Shown here: positions 46,584 to 55,832 of the stretch, piece by piece
How the letters are laid out: every line of letters starts with the position of its first letter
Numbering within the stretch: position 1 is the stretch's first letter
Assembly (NCBI RefSeq): GCF_907164575.1
Contig: NZ_CAJQYY010000011.1
Location: 121,076 to 185,075, forward strand
From: Paraburkholderia gardini
GTDB taxonomy: Bacteria > Pseudomonadota > Gammaproteobacteria > Burkholderiales > Burkholderiaceae
DNA: 64,000 nucleotides
Direction of reading: 5' to 3'
Program-made: the position numbers and the translations under genes
The notes under the pieces: generated by a model
Database searches by the model: none
The model's input: the letters and a program-made list of their open reading frames with translations, nothing else
What the model was told of the DNA's origin: nothing

Positions 46584-46949
46584 ATGTCGAAAATTCTGGT
46601 GGTGGACGACTCGGGCACGGTGCGCGACGAGGTCGCCGGTTTTCTGCGCAAGAACGGCCTCGACGTCGATACGGCCGTCGACGGCAAGGACGGCCTCGCG
46701 CGCCTGAAGGCAAGCCCGGGCATCCGGCTCGTGATCAGCGATGTCAACATGCCGAACATGGACGGCCTGACGATGGTCGAGAAGATCCGCGGCGAACTTG
46801 CGAATCATGCTGTGAACGTGATCATGCTGACCACGGAAAGCAGCCCCGCGATGAAGGAGCGCGGCAAGGCGGCGGGCGTGAAGGGCTGGATCGTGAAGCC
46901 GTTCAAGGGCGATGCCGTGCTGGAAACGTTCAGGAAGCTGGCAGGCTGA
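46584..46949 (+). CDS. CheY-like single-domain response regulator
   Basis: The 121-residue receiver has all active-site residues: D8 and D9 (LVVDDS), phospho-acceptor D53 (ISDVNMPNMDG), T83/T84 (MLTTESS) and K105 (IVKPFKG). It has no output domain, so it must act by protein interaction, for example on a flagellar motor or another enzyme. AGGAAAC precedes the ATG. It ends the kinase-MCP-CheX-CheY operon. Confidence 0.95.
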   Translation: MSKILVVDDSGTVRDEVAGFLRKNGLDVDTAVDGKDGLARLKASPGIRLVISDVNMPNMDGLTMVEKIRGELANHAVNVIMLTTESSPAMKERGKAAGVKGWIVKPFKGDAVLETFRKLAG

Positions 46950-47119
46950 ACGGTCCGCGCGTTCGGGCGGAGGCGGTTCCTTGCGTCATTTCTGCGCGAT
47001 GTCATGCTCGATTCCCGCAGTGTGGATCCGTTGATCGCAGGCGCGCATCCGCGCGCTAGAATGTGTCGACCCGCGAACACCGTCGACGCGGTCATCTTCA
47101 GGTTCACACAGGATTTTCC

Positions 47120-48553
47120 ATGCTCAAAAAGAAGATCGTATGTCTCTCGCTACTGTTACCCGTTGCAATGACGTTTACCGCCGCAGCCCAGGCCGCGACC
47201 GGCGATAGCGCGTCACAACCTTCCGCGGGCGCGGCTGCATTGAAACCGGCCCAGATCGAGACCATCGCAAAGGAAGCCTATATTTTCGGCACGCCGATGG
47301 TCGATATGTACCGGACGATGTACGCGTTCTCCGTCGACAGGACCGGGTCGCAGTACAAGGGGCCGTTCAATTCGATCCTGAATATCGCGCGTGTCTTCAC
47401 ACCTGAAGACACTGCGTTCGTCACACCCAATTCCGATACGCCGTACTCGTTCGCCGGGCTGGACCTGCGCGCGGAGCCGGTCGTCATCACGATTCCGCCG
47501 ATGGAGAAGAACCGGTACTTCGTATTCCAGCTGATGGATATGTATACGTTCAACTTCGACTACATCGGCAGCCGCACAACGGGTAATCAGGGCGGGCACT
47601 ACCTGATCGCGGGCCCCGGCTGGAAGGGGGCGACACCGAAGGGCATCAGCAAGGTCATCCATTCGGAAACCGACATGGTGAACGTGGTGGGCCGAACGCA
47701 GCTCTTCAATCCCGCCGATCTCGACAATGTGAAGAAGATCCAGGCCGGCTACAGGATCGAGCCGCTCTCGGCGTTCGAAGGTCAACCCGCACCGCAACCG
47801 GCACCCGCCATCGACTGGATCAAGCCCCTGCCGCCGGGCGCGGAACACACGTCGCCCGAATTCTTCAACCAGCTCGCGTTCGTGTTGCAGTTCGCACCGG
47901 TGAATCCAGCGGAAGCCGCGTTGCGTCATCGCTTCGAGCAGATCGGGATCGTTCCTGGTAAAACGTTCGACGTGTCCGCGTTTTCGCCTGCCACGCAGGC
48001 GGCGCTGAAGGCGGGCATGGAAGACGGGCAGAAGGCGATCGATGCACGTCGTGCTTCGCTTGCCGGCCGGAGCGACACGCTGTTCGGTTCGCGCAAGTTT
48101 CTGAAGAACGACTATGTGGCACGCGCCACGGGCACGCAGGTCGGCATCGGCGCGAATTCGCGTGACGAAGCGCTGTATCCGATTCTGGAGAAAGACGCGA
48201 CCGGTCAACCGCTGGATGGCAGCAAGCATTACACGCTGCATTTCGCGAAGGGTCATCTGCCGCCTGTCAACGCGTTCTGGTCGATGACAATGTACAACGT
48301 GCCGGAACAATTGCTGGTCAAGAATCCGCTCAACCGCTATCTGATCAATTCGCCGATGCTGCCCGAACTGAAGACCGATCCGGACGGCGGATATACGATC
48401 TACATCCAGAACGAATCGCCGGGCAAGGACAAGGAAGCGAACTGGCTGCCCGCGCCGCAAGGCAAGTTCATGGTCGCGATGCGCTACTACTGGCCGAAAC
48501 CCGCGCTGCTGAAAAACGAGTGGGTTTCGCCGAAGATCCAGCCCGCGAAATAA
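47120..48553 (+). CDS. DUF1254/DUF1214 secreted protein
   Basis: A 477-residue protein with signal peptide (MLKKKIVCLSLLLPVAMTFT, cut near AAAQA). The N-terminal DUF1254 domain shows EAYIFGTPMVDMYRTMYAFS, VTPNSDTPYSFAGLDL and RYFVFQLMDMYTFNF; the C-terminal DUF1214 domain shows FWSMTMYNVPEQLLVKNPLN and RYLINSPML. Members are periplasmic or membrane proteins of unknown function. The ATG at 47120 starts the signal peptide. It is a single-gene unit followed by a strong terminator. Confidence 0.92.
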   Translation: MLKKKIVCLSLLLPVAMTFTAAAQAATGDSASQPSAGAAALKPAQIETIAKEAYIFGTPMVDMYRTMYAFSVDRTGSQYKGPFNSILNIARVFTPEDTAFVTPNSDTPYSFAGLDLRAEPVVITIPPMEKNRYFVFQLMDMYTFNFDYIGSRTTGNQGGHYLIAGPGWKGATPKGISKVIHSETDMVNVVGRTQLFNPADLDNVKKIQAGYRIEPLSAFEGQPAPQPAPAIDWIKPLPPGAEHTSPEFFNQLAFVLQFAPVNPAEAALRHRFEQIGIVPGKTFDVSAFSPATQAALKAGMEDGQKAIDARRASLAGRSDTLFGSRKFLKNDYVARATGTQVGIGANSRDEALYPILEKDATGQPLDGSKHYTLHFAKGHLPPVNAFWSMTMYNVPEQLLVKNPLNRYLINSPMLPELKTDPDGGYTIYIQNESPGKDKEANWLPAPQGKFMVAMRYYWPKPALLKNEWVSPKIQPAK

Positions 48554-48594
48554 GCGATGCGCTGAAAGTGACTTCCATGTTCACGGAAGCCTGA

Positions 48595-48641
48595 ACCGCC
48601 CGGGTGCCCTTTGCGAGTTACGGGCGCCCGGGCGGTTTTTG
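48595..48641 (+). terminator. Strong rho-independent terminator
   Basis: A 15-bp stem with one G-T pair (48595-48609 with 48622-48636, core ACCGCCCGGG) is followed immediately by TTTTTG. It ends the DUF1254 gene. Confidence 0.9.
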
Positions 48642-48842
48642 TTTCCGCTTCTCCGCCAGTCACCCCGACACTTTTTAACTCGACGATGCGTCGGCACAAT
48701 CCCGTTTCGCTGCGATACACCCCGGTCAGAGTCCATCCGTCGCCTTCCGGCGCGCCGGCGCGGACATCCGTAGAATGCAGAGTCGGTCCATTTGACGTGG
48801 ACGCAAGACCGTACGGTCGTCGTTCGAATCCGGGAGCCTGAA

Positions 48843-49799
48843 ATGAAAGCTGCGATAGTTCACGATTTCAACGCATCGCCGCGTTACGGCGACTTTGCCG
48901 GTCCGGTTGCCGAAGCGGGCGAGACGCTCGTGCAGGTCCGTGCGGCGGCGCTCAGCCAGCTCGTGAAGAGCCAGGCATCCGGGCGCCACTACAGCAGCGG
49001 CAAAACGCTACCGCTCGTGCCGGGCGTCGATGGCGTGGGGCTGCTGCCGGACGGGCGGCGTGTGTACTTCGCGTTTCCACGCGGGCCATTCGGCGCGATG
49101 GCGCAAACGACGGTCGTGAAGACGACGTACTGCGTGCCGGTGCCGGACGACGTCGATGACGTCACGGCCGCGGCGATCGGCAATCCGGGCATGTCGTCGT
49201 GGGCCGCGCTGATCGAACGCGCGCATTTCCAGCGCGGCGAGAACGTGCTGATCAACGGCGCGACCGGCGTCTCCGGCCGGCTGGCGATCCAGATCGCGCG
49301 GCATCTCGGCGCGAACAAGGTGATCGTGACGGGGCGCAACGCGAAGAGTATCGAAGGCCTTGCCGCACTGGGCGCCGACGTGCTGATTCCGCTCGATGCG
49401 TCCGCCAGCGCGCTGACCGAAACGTTCCGCGACGCCATTCACGGTCATCGCGTGAACGTGATCCTGGATTACCTGTACGGGCCGTCGGCGGAAAGTCTGC
49501 TGGGCGCCGTGGGCGGACACAGCGGCGAAGCCGAACCGCGTATACGCTTCGTGCAGATCGGGTCGCTTGCTGGCAACACGATCAATGTTCCGGCTTCGGC
49601 GCTACGCAGTTCGGGGCTGGAGATGATGGGCACCGGGCTTGGCAGCGTGTCGAACGAGCGGCTGCTCGGCGCGATTGGCGAACTGCTGAAGGCAGTCGTG
49701 AGCGGCGGATTGTCGATCGAAGCCGACGCCGTGCCGCTGACCGACGTCGAAAGCGCATGGACCAGTGAAGCGTCCGCGCGGACTGTGTTTACGCTCTGA
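48843..49799 (+). CDS. Quinone oxidoreductase-like protein, medium-chain dehydrogenase superfamily
   Basis: The 318-residue protein has the GroES-like N-terminal half and a Rossmann half with NGATGVSGRLAIQIARHLGA for NADPH. It lacks the zinc ligands of alcohol dehydrogenases, so it belongs to the zinc-free quinone-oxidoreductase group. LVPGVDGVGLLPDGRRVYFA and FVQIGSLAGNTINVPASALR are further conserved regions. The substrate is unknown. The ATG at 48843 is preferred to an upstream frame start at 48792. The downstream spacer 49800-49944 holds nothing recognisable. Confidence 0.85.
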   Translation: MKAAIVHDFNASPRYGDFAGPVAEAGETLVQVRAAALSQLVKSQASGRHYSSGKTLPLVPGVDGVGLLPDGRRVYFAFPRGPFGAMAQTTVVKTTYCVPVPDDVDDVTAAAIGNPGMSSWAALIERAHFQRGENVLINGATGVSGRLAIQIARHLGANKVIVTGRNAKSIEGLAALGADVLIPLDASASALTETFRDAIHGHRVNVILDYLYGPSAESLLGAVGGHSGEAEPRIRFVQIGSLAGNTINVPASALRSSGLEMMGTGLGSVSNERLLGAIGELLKAVVSGGLSIEADAVPLTDVESAWTSEASARTVFTL

Positions 49800-49944
49800 T
49801 GCAAGGCGCACGAATGTTTTCGGGCCGCCGGGCGACGCGACGGCTCAGCACGTCCATCGAAAGATCGCCCTCGATGTGGTTTGCACCGGAAGCGGTGTGC
49901 GATCGCCAATAACCAGCAGATGACTTGCGCGAACGTATGCGTCG

Positions 49945-50421
49945 TCATGTTGGACCGCGCAGCGGCGGTGTACGTAAGGCAACGGGTGTGGACTGAATGA
50001 TCGATGTTGTGGTCTGGCCGTACGCGAGAAATGCGTCCAGCACCGTATCGAGCGTGTCGATGCTTCTGATGCACAGCTTCATCATGAAACAGTCCTCACC
50101 GGTGATGCGGTGACACTCGATCACTTCGGGTGTTTCCTGCGCGAGCCTGATCACTTTCGGCAGTTGCCCAAGCATCGGGCGCACGCGCACGAAAGCAGTG
50201 ACTGCGTACCCTAACGCTCTGGGATCGATATCGACGCGGTAACCGCGTATCACGCCCGTTTCCTCGAGACGGCTGACCCGTTCACGCACCGCCGGACCCG
50301 ACATACCGATCTTGCGCGCCAGTTCCGCCGTGCTGATTCGGGGATCGGCGCTGAGCGCCTTCAGAATTGCGACGTTGGTCGCGTCGCCGATATCCGGTTG
50401 TTCGCTAAAGTCAGATGCCAT
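49945..50421 (-). CDS. Lrp/AsnC-family transcriptional regulator
   Basis: A 158-residue regulator with the N-terminal HTH (NVAILKALSADPRISTAELA then RKIGMSGPAVRERVSRLEET) and the C-terminal RAM/AsnC ligand domain (VIECHRITGEDCFMMKLCIR). Lrp-type regulators bind amino acids and often control neighbouring exporters. It is divergent from an EamA exporter gene with an 85-bp spacer, so that gene is the probable target. Confidence 0.92.
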   Translation of the reverse strand: MASDFSEQPDIGDATNVAILKALSADPRISTAELARKIGMSGPAVRERVSRLEETGVIRGYRVDIDPRALGYAVTAFVRVRPMLGQLPKVIRLAQETPEVIECHRITGEDCFMMKLCIRSIDTLDTVLDAFLAYGQTTTSIIQSTPVALRTPPLRGPT

Positions 50422-50506
50422 GCGAGCCTCTATTTCGAAAGAAAATAGCTGGCGTCACCTTCCATTCCGTATGTCGAAGTATAGGCGACATGCGTAGCAT
50501 GGGCGT

Positions 50507-51379
50507 ATGGACCGGAGACCATTGCCGCATGCCAGGAGCGTCATCGCAGAGCGGGTGCCGCCACACGCGTGGTTCGTCATCAGCGCGGTGTTTCACTACC
50601 TCGGCCCGTCGTTCGCAGTGATGTTGTTCGCGCACATCGCACCGCTCGGCGTCGCCTGGCTGCGCATCACGAGCGCGGCAATCGTCTTTGCGATCTGGCG
50701 ACGGCCGTGGCGCTATTTCGCGAAACTCACCGGGCAGGAGCGCTGGCTCGTCGTATCGCTCGGTGCGGTGTTAGCGGCGATGAATTCGCTTTTCTATCTC
50801 GCCATCAATGCGCTGCCGCTCGGCACGGTCGGGGCGATCGAATTCCTCGGACCGATCGGACTGGCTGCATTCGGCGCAAGGTCCGCTCGCAATGTCGCGG
50901 CGTTGATTGTCGCCGGCGCGGGCGTTTATATTCTGACCGACGTCCGCATTGCGGGCGCTCCGCTCGCTTACCTGTACGCGTTTGCGAATTGTGCGCTGTT
51001 CATCGTCTATATCGTGCTCGGGCATCGAATCTCGGGTGAGGGCGGGATCGATCGCCTGGGGTTGTCGATGCTGATTGCGATGATTGCCGCGCTGCCCTTC
51101 GGCATTCACGAGGCTCTCCCCGCGTTCAGGGATTTCGGCCTGCTGGCCGCGGCAATCGGCGTCGGCATTTCGTCATCGGTGATTCCGTACGTCACCGATC
51201 AGCTGGCGATGGCACGGCTTGCCCGCGCGACCTTTGCACTGCTGCTTTCGATCCTGCCCGCTACCGCGACTGCCATCGGCTTTCTGGTGCTGGCGCAAAT
51301 ACCGACGTTGCATGACCTGACGGGTATCGGACTCGTGATCGTCGGCATTGCGTTGCATCGTGCGAAGGAGACACATTAA
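50507..51379 (+). CDS. EamA-family exporter (RhtA-like)
   Basis: This 290-residue protein with about ten membrane helices has two EamA repeats. FHYLGPSFAVMLFAHIAPLG, NSLFYLAINALPLGTVGAIE and FLGPIGLAAFGARS are reminiscent of the threonine/homoserine exporter RhtA. It is divergent from an Lrp-family regulator, fitting an amino-acid-efflux role. Substrate identity is not established. The ATG at 50507 is taken; later in-frame starts are possible. Confidence 0.88.
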   Translation: MDRRPLPHARSVIAERVPPHAWFVISAVFHYLGPSFAVMLFAHIAPLGVAWLRITSAAIVFAIWRRPWRYFAKLTGQERWLVVSLGAVLAAMNSLFYLAINALPLGTVGAIEFLGPIGLAAFGARSARNVAALIVAGAGVYILTDVRIAGAPLAYLYAFANCALFIVYIVLGHRISGEGGIDRLGLSMLIAMIAALPFGIHEALPAFRDFGLLAAAIGVGISSSVIPYVTDQLAMARLARATFALLLSILPATATAIGFLVLAQIPTLHDLTGIGLVIVGIALHRAKETH

Positions 51380-51746
51380 CCGCGAGTTGCGAGGGATATC
51401 CGGCGGTGCCCGGGCATGGACGGCGAGCGCCGCGGGACGATAGCGGAGCAACGCTGATATGCGCGTGAGCGGGTGAGGGGGACGCGTTTCTGGTGGCGAC
51501 CATCCCGCTGAACTCACGAGGAAGCCTGATAAACTCAAGTTCAGGACGACACTGTCAAGGGCTCTGCCGGTCGGCTCAACCTGTCCGTGTTGACCAGGCG
51601 CCCGGATAAAGACGGCGCAGCAGCGTGTTCGGGGGAAACGCTGCTCTTAAACCGCGTCGCAGGGTTGCCGACACCTGTTATTACCCCTTTGACTATCGTC
51701 GCCTCGCGACCAGGGTCGGGCGCTGGCCCGCAAAAAGGTGTTGCTC
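51380..51746. other. 367-bp spacer before the diguanylate cyclase gene
   Basis: No gene is recognised. AGCAGCGT and ACGCTGCT (within about 51619-51645) form an 8-bp stem about 100 bp before the cyclase start. I see no match to a c-di-GMP riboswitch or other known RNA. Confidence 0.4.
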
Positions 51747-52943
51747 ATGCAAAGCATCCACAACAACTATTCCTTGCCGCACGGCCGGCTGGCGAAATGG
51801 CTGGCCGCGCCAGGTCAGGAGACACCACTCAAGATTCGCGTCGCACTGGTTGGCACACTTTTCGGAACACTACCCATTTTCTTCGGCGGTGTGCTTAATA
51901 CGATCGCGGTTGCAGGGGTCCTCGCGTATCGACATCCGACCTTGCTTTTCCGCCTGTGGCTCGTCGCGGAAATCGTGGTTTGCGCGGCCCGGTTATGTGT
52001 GCTCTTCATTTCGCGACGTCGCGCGGCGCAAGCCTGGACGACGCCAACGGACCTCTACATCCTGCTGGCTCCGCTTTGGGGCGCCACGGTCGGCTATGGT
52101 GCATTCGTTAGCGTGATCAGTGGCGACTGGGTTGCCGCAACGCTTTCGTTCCTTTCCGCGGCCGCAATGGTCGGCGGCATTTGTTTTCGCAACTTCGCCG
52201 CGCCACGTCTCGTCGCGGTGATGATCTTTTTTTCACTGGGGCCGTGCTGTATCGGGGCGCTACTTGCAGACGAACCCGTGCTTCTTCTGACGCTTCTGCA
52301 GATTCCGTTTTATATGTTTGCGATGAGTGTTGCCGCGCAGCGATTGAACGGCATGCTCATCTCAACGATGAAAGCCGAGCGCGAAAACAGTCACCGTGCA
52401 CGCCACGATGCGCTCACCGGACTGCTCAACCGCGAAGGCCTGTTCAAGGCCACGGATCCGCGCGGCACACCGCCCGTCAGGGCGGGTATGACGTTCCTCT
52501 ATCTCGATCTCGATGGCTTCAAGCCGGTCAACGATGCTTACGGACACGACGCAGGCGACATGCTGTTGATTCAGGTCGCGACGCGCCTACGCGCACTCGC
52601 AAGCCAGCACGCGCTGGTTGCGCGTATGGGCGGAGACGAATTTGTGATCGTCGACGCGTTCGCGGACCGCGAGGCGCCGCAAGAACTGGCGGCGGCTATT
52701 GCACGCGCGCTTGAACAGCCATTCGAACTCTCGCCGACGCTCGCGATTACGATAGGGGCGAGCATTGGCATCGCGCATGCGAGTGCCGGGGACACCGATA
52801 TCGACGCAGTACTCCGCCTGGCAGATACCGCGATGTACGACGCCAAGCGCAACAAGCAGAGTGGGCCGAGGCCTGATCACCGGGTCCCGAAGGCCGCAGT
52901 TACTGCCGTCGATGTGAACCTGTCACCGCAAGACGCCGGTTAG
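51747..52943 (+). CDS. Membrane-anchored GGDEF-domain diguanylate cyclase
   Basis: The 398-residue protein has six or so N-terminal membrane helices (about 30-205) and a C-terminal GGDEF domain: ARHDALTGLLNREGLF, FLYLDLDGFKPVNDAYGHDA, GDMLLIQVATRLR and the intact active site RMGGDEFVIV. It should make c-di-GMP from two GTP. No RxxD inhibitory site is found five residues before GGDEF, so product inhibition may be absent. The ATG at 51747 has AAGGTG upstream; a GTG at 51738 is the alternative. It stands alone. Confidence 0.92.
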   Translation: MQSIHNNYSLPHGRLAKWLAAPGQETPLKIRVALVGTLFGTLPIFFGGVLNTIAVAGVLAYRHPTLLFRLWLVAEIVVCAARLCVLFISRRRAAQAWTTPTDLYILLAPLWGATVGYGAFVSVISGDWVAATLSFLSAAAMVGGICFRNFAAPRLVAVMIFFSLGPCCIGALLADEPVLLLTLLQIPFYMFAMSVAAQRLNGMLISTMKAERENSHRARHDALTGLLNREGLFKATDPRGTPPVRAGMTFLYLDLDGFKPVNDAYGHDAGDMLLIQVATRLRALASQHALVARMGGDEFVIVDAFADREAPQELAAAIARALEQPFELSPTLAITIGASIGIAHASAGDTDIDAVLRLADTAMYDAKRNKQSGPRPDHRVPKAAVTAVDVNLSPQDAG

Positions 52944-53078
52944 CGCGCGTTCCTGCGAAGACATCGATCTTTGGCGTGCCGCTCTAAAAAGCGACCGGTT
53001 ACGCGTGCGTTTGTCAGACCCCATGGGCCGGGTGCCTTTACAATTCGGCACTTCGATCCGGCAACCGTGACCAGCGCC

Positions 53079-53468
53079 ATGAAATATCTCCTTGCATTGA
53101 CACTCGCAACAGTCGTCGCGACCGCGAACGCCCAGACATCCGGGGGCAGCGATCCATCCAGGCAGCAGTGCTCGATGGGGTATGTCACTGGCGTCGGTGG
53201 ATCGGCGCAGAGCATTCGTGAATACCTTGCGACCCCCGACAGGGACAAATATCGGTACCTTGCGGACAACCCGATCCAATGCCACATTTCCGACGAGGGT
53301 CGCGCGTCTGCCTGTACCGGCATGACAAGCCTTAGCCATGAACAGGCCAGCGTGTATGACGACATGGACAGCGCGACGATATCCGTGGTCGCGCGCGTGG
53401 AGCTCGACCGGGGAACATACCCGGTGATCATTGTTGTGCCAAGGCAGGACATGCACTGCAAGGACTGA
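53079..53468 (+). CDS. Small secreted protein of unknown function
   Basis: The 129-residue protein has the signal peptide MKYLLALTLATVVATANAQT. The mature part has four cysteines (QQCSMGYVTG, PIQCHISDEG, ASACTGMTS, MHCKD), probably in two disulfides, and ends close to the next (convergent) gene. The frame opens at 52971 but the ATG at 53079 starts the signal peptide. No family is recognised. Confidence 0.75.
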   Translation: MKYLLALTLATVVATANAQTSGGSDPSRQQCSMGYVTGVGGSAQSIREYLATPDRDKYRYLADNPIQCHISDEGRASACTGMTSLSHEQASVYDDMDSATISVVARVELDRGTYPVIIVVPRQDMHCKD

Positions 53469-53515
53469 ATGCCCTCACGGCGCTGACCGAAAACGATTTT
53501 GGAGGGTCGTCCGGC

Positions 53516-54742
53516 CTACGCTTGCGTTCTCTCTCCGGGTGCCAGATACGAGCGCAGTGCAATTGCCAGCGGGAAGATGGCGACGGCGGTAAGAGCCGTG
53601 GCAAAGGTAGCGCCATGTATGCCGATCCAGTCGCCGAGAAAGCCATAGATCACCGGCGAGATCGCCCCCGAAGCTATTGTGCCGGTATAAAACAGCGCGA
53701 ATGCCCGCTCGGTACCCTCAACGGATGTCAGTTCCGGCACCGTCCCATACAGCACGGTAGAGGTGCCGTTGAGCATCACGCCCAGCAGCGGCAGCAGCAC
53801 CATGGTGAGCGGCAGCGGGCAGAACATCACGGCGATGATCAAGGCCGCTGTGCCGCCCTCCGTTACCAGCACCGTGCCGGCTACCCCCATGCGTGCGCCC
53901 AGCCAGCCGCAGGCGAACTTGCCGGCGGCGCCACCGATAAAAACCAGTGCCAGCGCCGATCCCATCATCGGTGACGAGACGCCTTTTGCCCTGAGCAGGA
54001 ACGGCAGAAAGGTCAACAGCCCCATGCGTACGCCGGTATCGAGTACGCCGATCATGAACAGCAGCGAAAAACCCGTACCCGCGGTGCTGCGACGGGGGAC
54101 GGACGGCTCTTCGGCCGCGTGCGCGTTGCGCGGTATGGAAGGGAGAAATAGTGCAATCGCTGCCGCAACCACGAAGCCCAGAGTGGACATCATCCACAGC
54201 GCATGGCGCCACGGCATCAGGGTCACCAGCAGCGAAATGGCCGCCGGCAATGCGGATTTGCCGAGGTCGCCGGAGAAGTTGTAGATACTCAACGGCCCCC
54301 TGGCATTACGTCCGTAGGCACGGGACACCGCGCCCGAGGCGACCGGATGCTGGGTGCTGGAGCCGCTGCCTGATATTGTCAACGCCACGTACAGGCCCAG
54401 CAGGCTGCCCGACATCCCCGCCAGCGCATAACCAGACGCGGCCAGCAGCGTACCCAGGACCAGCATGGCCCGGCTGCCCAGACGCTGCGCCAGACGCCCG
54501 GCAGGCAGTTGCAGGCTGGCCATCGTGCCCGCATAGATGCCGCGTAGCATGGCGAGAGCGCCATAGCTCAGACCGAAGTCCGTCTGCCACACCGGCAGCA
54601 GGACGTAGATCATGTCTGTGTAGCCGTCGTGCAGTGCATGCGCGACACAGGAGAGCCACAACACGCGGGAGCGCGCCGGGGAAGCCGGCCGGCCGGACCG
54701 GCTGGCTACACGAGGCGGCAGGGAAAACGGGGTGAAGCGCAT
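53516..54742 (-). CDS. MFS transporter, fosmidomycin-resistance (Fsr)-like
   Basis: A 408-residue, 12-helix major facilitator. The first helix reads LWLSCVAHALHDGYTDMIYV, as in Fsr-like exporters; LAQRLGSRAMLVLGTLLAAS is the loop 2-3 motif, and GSGSSTQHPVASGAVSRAYG lies in helix 4-5. The ATG at 54742 is chosen; the frame extends to 54844. It is divergent from a LysR regulator with a 142-bp spacer, which is the likely controller. The exported compound is unknown. Confidence 0.88.
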   Translation of the reverse strand: MRFTPFSLPPRVASRSGRPASPARSRVLWLSCVAHALHDGYTDMIYVLLPVWQTDFGLSYGALAMLRGIYAGTMASLQLPAGRLAQRLGSRAMLVLGTLLAASGYALAGMSGSLLGLYVALTISGSGSSTQHPVASGAVSRAYGRNARGPLSIYNFSGDLGKSALPAAISLLVTLMPWRHALWMMSTLGFVVAAAIALFLPSIPRNAHAAEEPSVPRRSTAGTGFSLLFMIGVLDTGVRMGLLTFLPFLLRAKGVSSPMMGSALALVFIGGAAGKFACGWLGARMGVAGTVLVTEGGTAALIIAVMFCPLPLTMVLLPLLGVMLNGTSTVLYGTVPELTSVEGTERAFALFYTGTIASGAISPVIYGFLGDWIGIHGATFATALTAVAIFPLAIALRSYLAPGERTQA

Positions 54743-54884
54743 AAAACTCCCTCTGGTTACGAGGCGCGGGCCGGAGTGGCGGACGCCTGGCGCTTTCGCG
54801 CATTCCCGGATGGCAATTTTATGACCCACTGCACCATGCTTCAATTGACGTAATATCGGGTCAGCAGAGAAAAAAAGTCACATC

Positions 54885-55832
54885 ATGGGTAGGGACACAG
54901 GCGTGGAAAAAGACTGGAGCAAGCTGCCGCCACTCAACGCGCTGCGCAATTTCGAGGCGGTGGCCCGGCATGGCAGTTTTGCCGCCGCCGCGGCCGATTT
55001 GCACGTCACCCATTGGGCTGTCGGAAAACAGATCAGGCTGCTGGAAGACTGGTTTGGCGTACCGCTATTCGAGCGCCGCGCGCGCGGCGTTTTACTCACC
55101 GATGAGGGCGCAGCATTGCTCAACGATGTGAGCAACGCCTTCGAGCGTCTCGCGACCGGGGCGGCGCGACTGCGCCATGATGAATTCACGCGCCGCGTAT
55201 CGGGCACCGTCCGCGTGAACGTGCTGGCCAGTTTTGCGTTGTGCTGGCTGCTGCCGCGTCTGGCCGGCTTTCAGGCGCGTTATCCCGGCATCGACGTGCG
55301 GGTGTCGACCACATCGCGCAAGTTGCGCTATATCGGCGACGCCTTCGACATTGGGGTGCGCTCCGGGCACGAACAGGGTGCGGGCCTCGTGTCGCGCACG
55401 CTGATGGCCGACGTGCGCCTGCCCGCCTGCAGCCCCGCGCTGTTGCGCCAGCACCCGATACAGGACGTGGCGGATCTGCGCCACCACACCTTGTTGCATT
55501 CCGCCAGTACACGCACAGCGTGGTCGCGCTGGCTGCGGGAGGCGGGCGCGCCCGATCTGCGGGCTGCCCGTCACGTCGAGTTCGAACACGCCTATCTCCA
55601 GCTTGCCGCCGCCGTGGAGGGTCTGGGTGTGACGCTCGCCTCGCTGCCGCTGATTGGGCGCGACGTCGCCGCGGGCCGCCTGGTGTGCCCGATTGCAGCG
55701 CCAACGTGGCGCGCCCCCGACTACGCGCTGGTGATCAACGCAGATCGCACCGGCGATGACGCCGTCGTGGCATTTGAGCAATGGATCACGATGATGGCCA
55801 GCCAGGGCTCAGGGCCGTTTGAGTCTGTGTAG
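54885..55832 (+). CDS. LysR-family regulator (GcvA-like subgroup)
   Basis: The 315-residue regulator has the N-terminal HTH PPLNALRNFEAVARHGSFAA then AAADLHVTHWAVGKQIRLLE, and a LysR substrate-binding domain (VSGTVRVNVLASFALCWLLP). LNALRNFEAVARHGSF and the C-terminal YLQLAAAVEGLGVTLASLPL are typical of the GcvA/AmpR group. It is divergent from the MFS gene and probably controls it. Confidence 0.93.
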   Translation: MGRDTGVEKDWSKLPPLNALRNFEAVARHGSFAAAAADLHVTHWAVGKQIRLLEDWFGVPLFERRARGVLLTDEGAALLNDVSNAFERLATGAARLRHDEFTRRVSGTVRVNVLASFALCWLLPRLAGFQARYPGIDVRVSTTSRKLRYIGDAFDIGVRSGHEQGAGLVSRTLMADVRLPACSPALLRQHPIQDVADLRHHTLLHSASTRTAWSRWLREAGAPDLRAARHVEFEHAYLQLAAAVEGLGVTLASLPLIGRDVAAGRLVCPIAAPTWRAPDYALVINADRTGDDAVVAFEQWITMMASQGSGPFESV

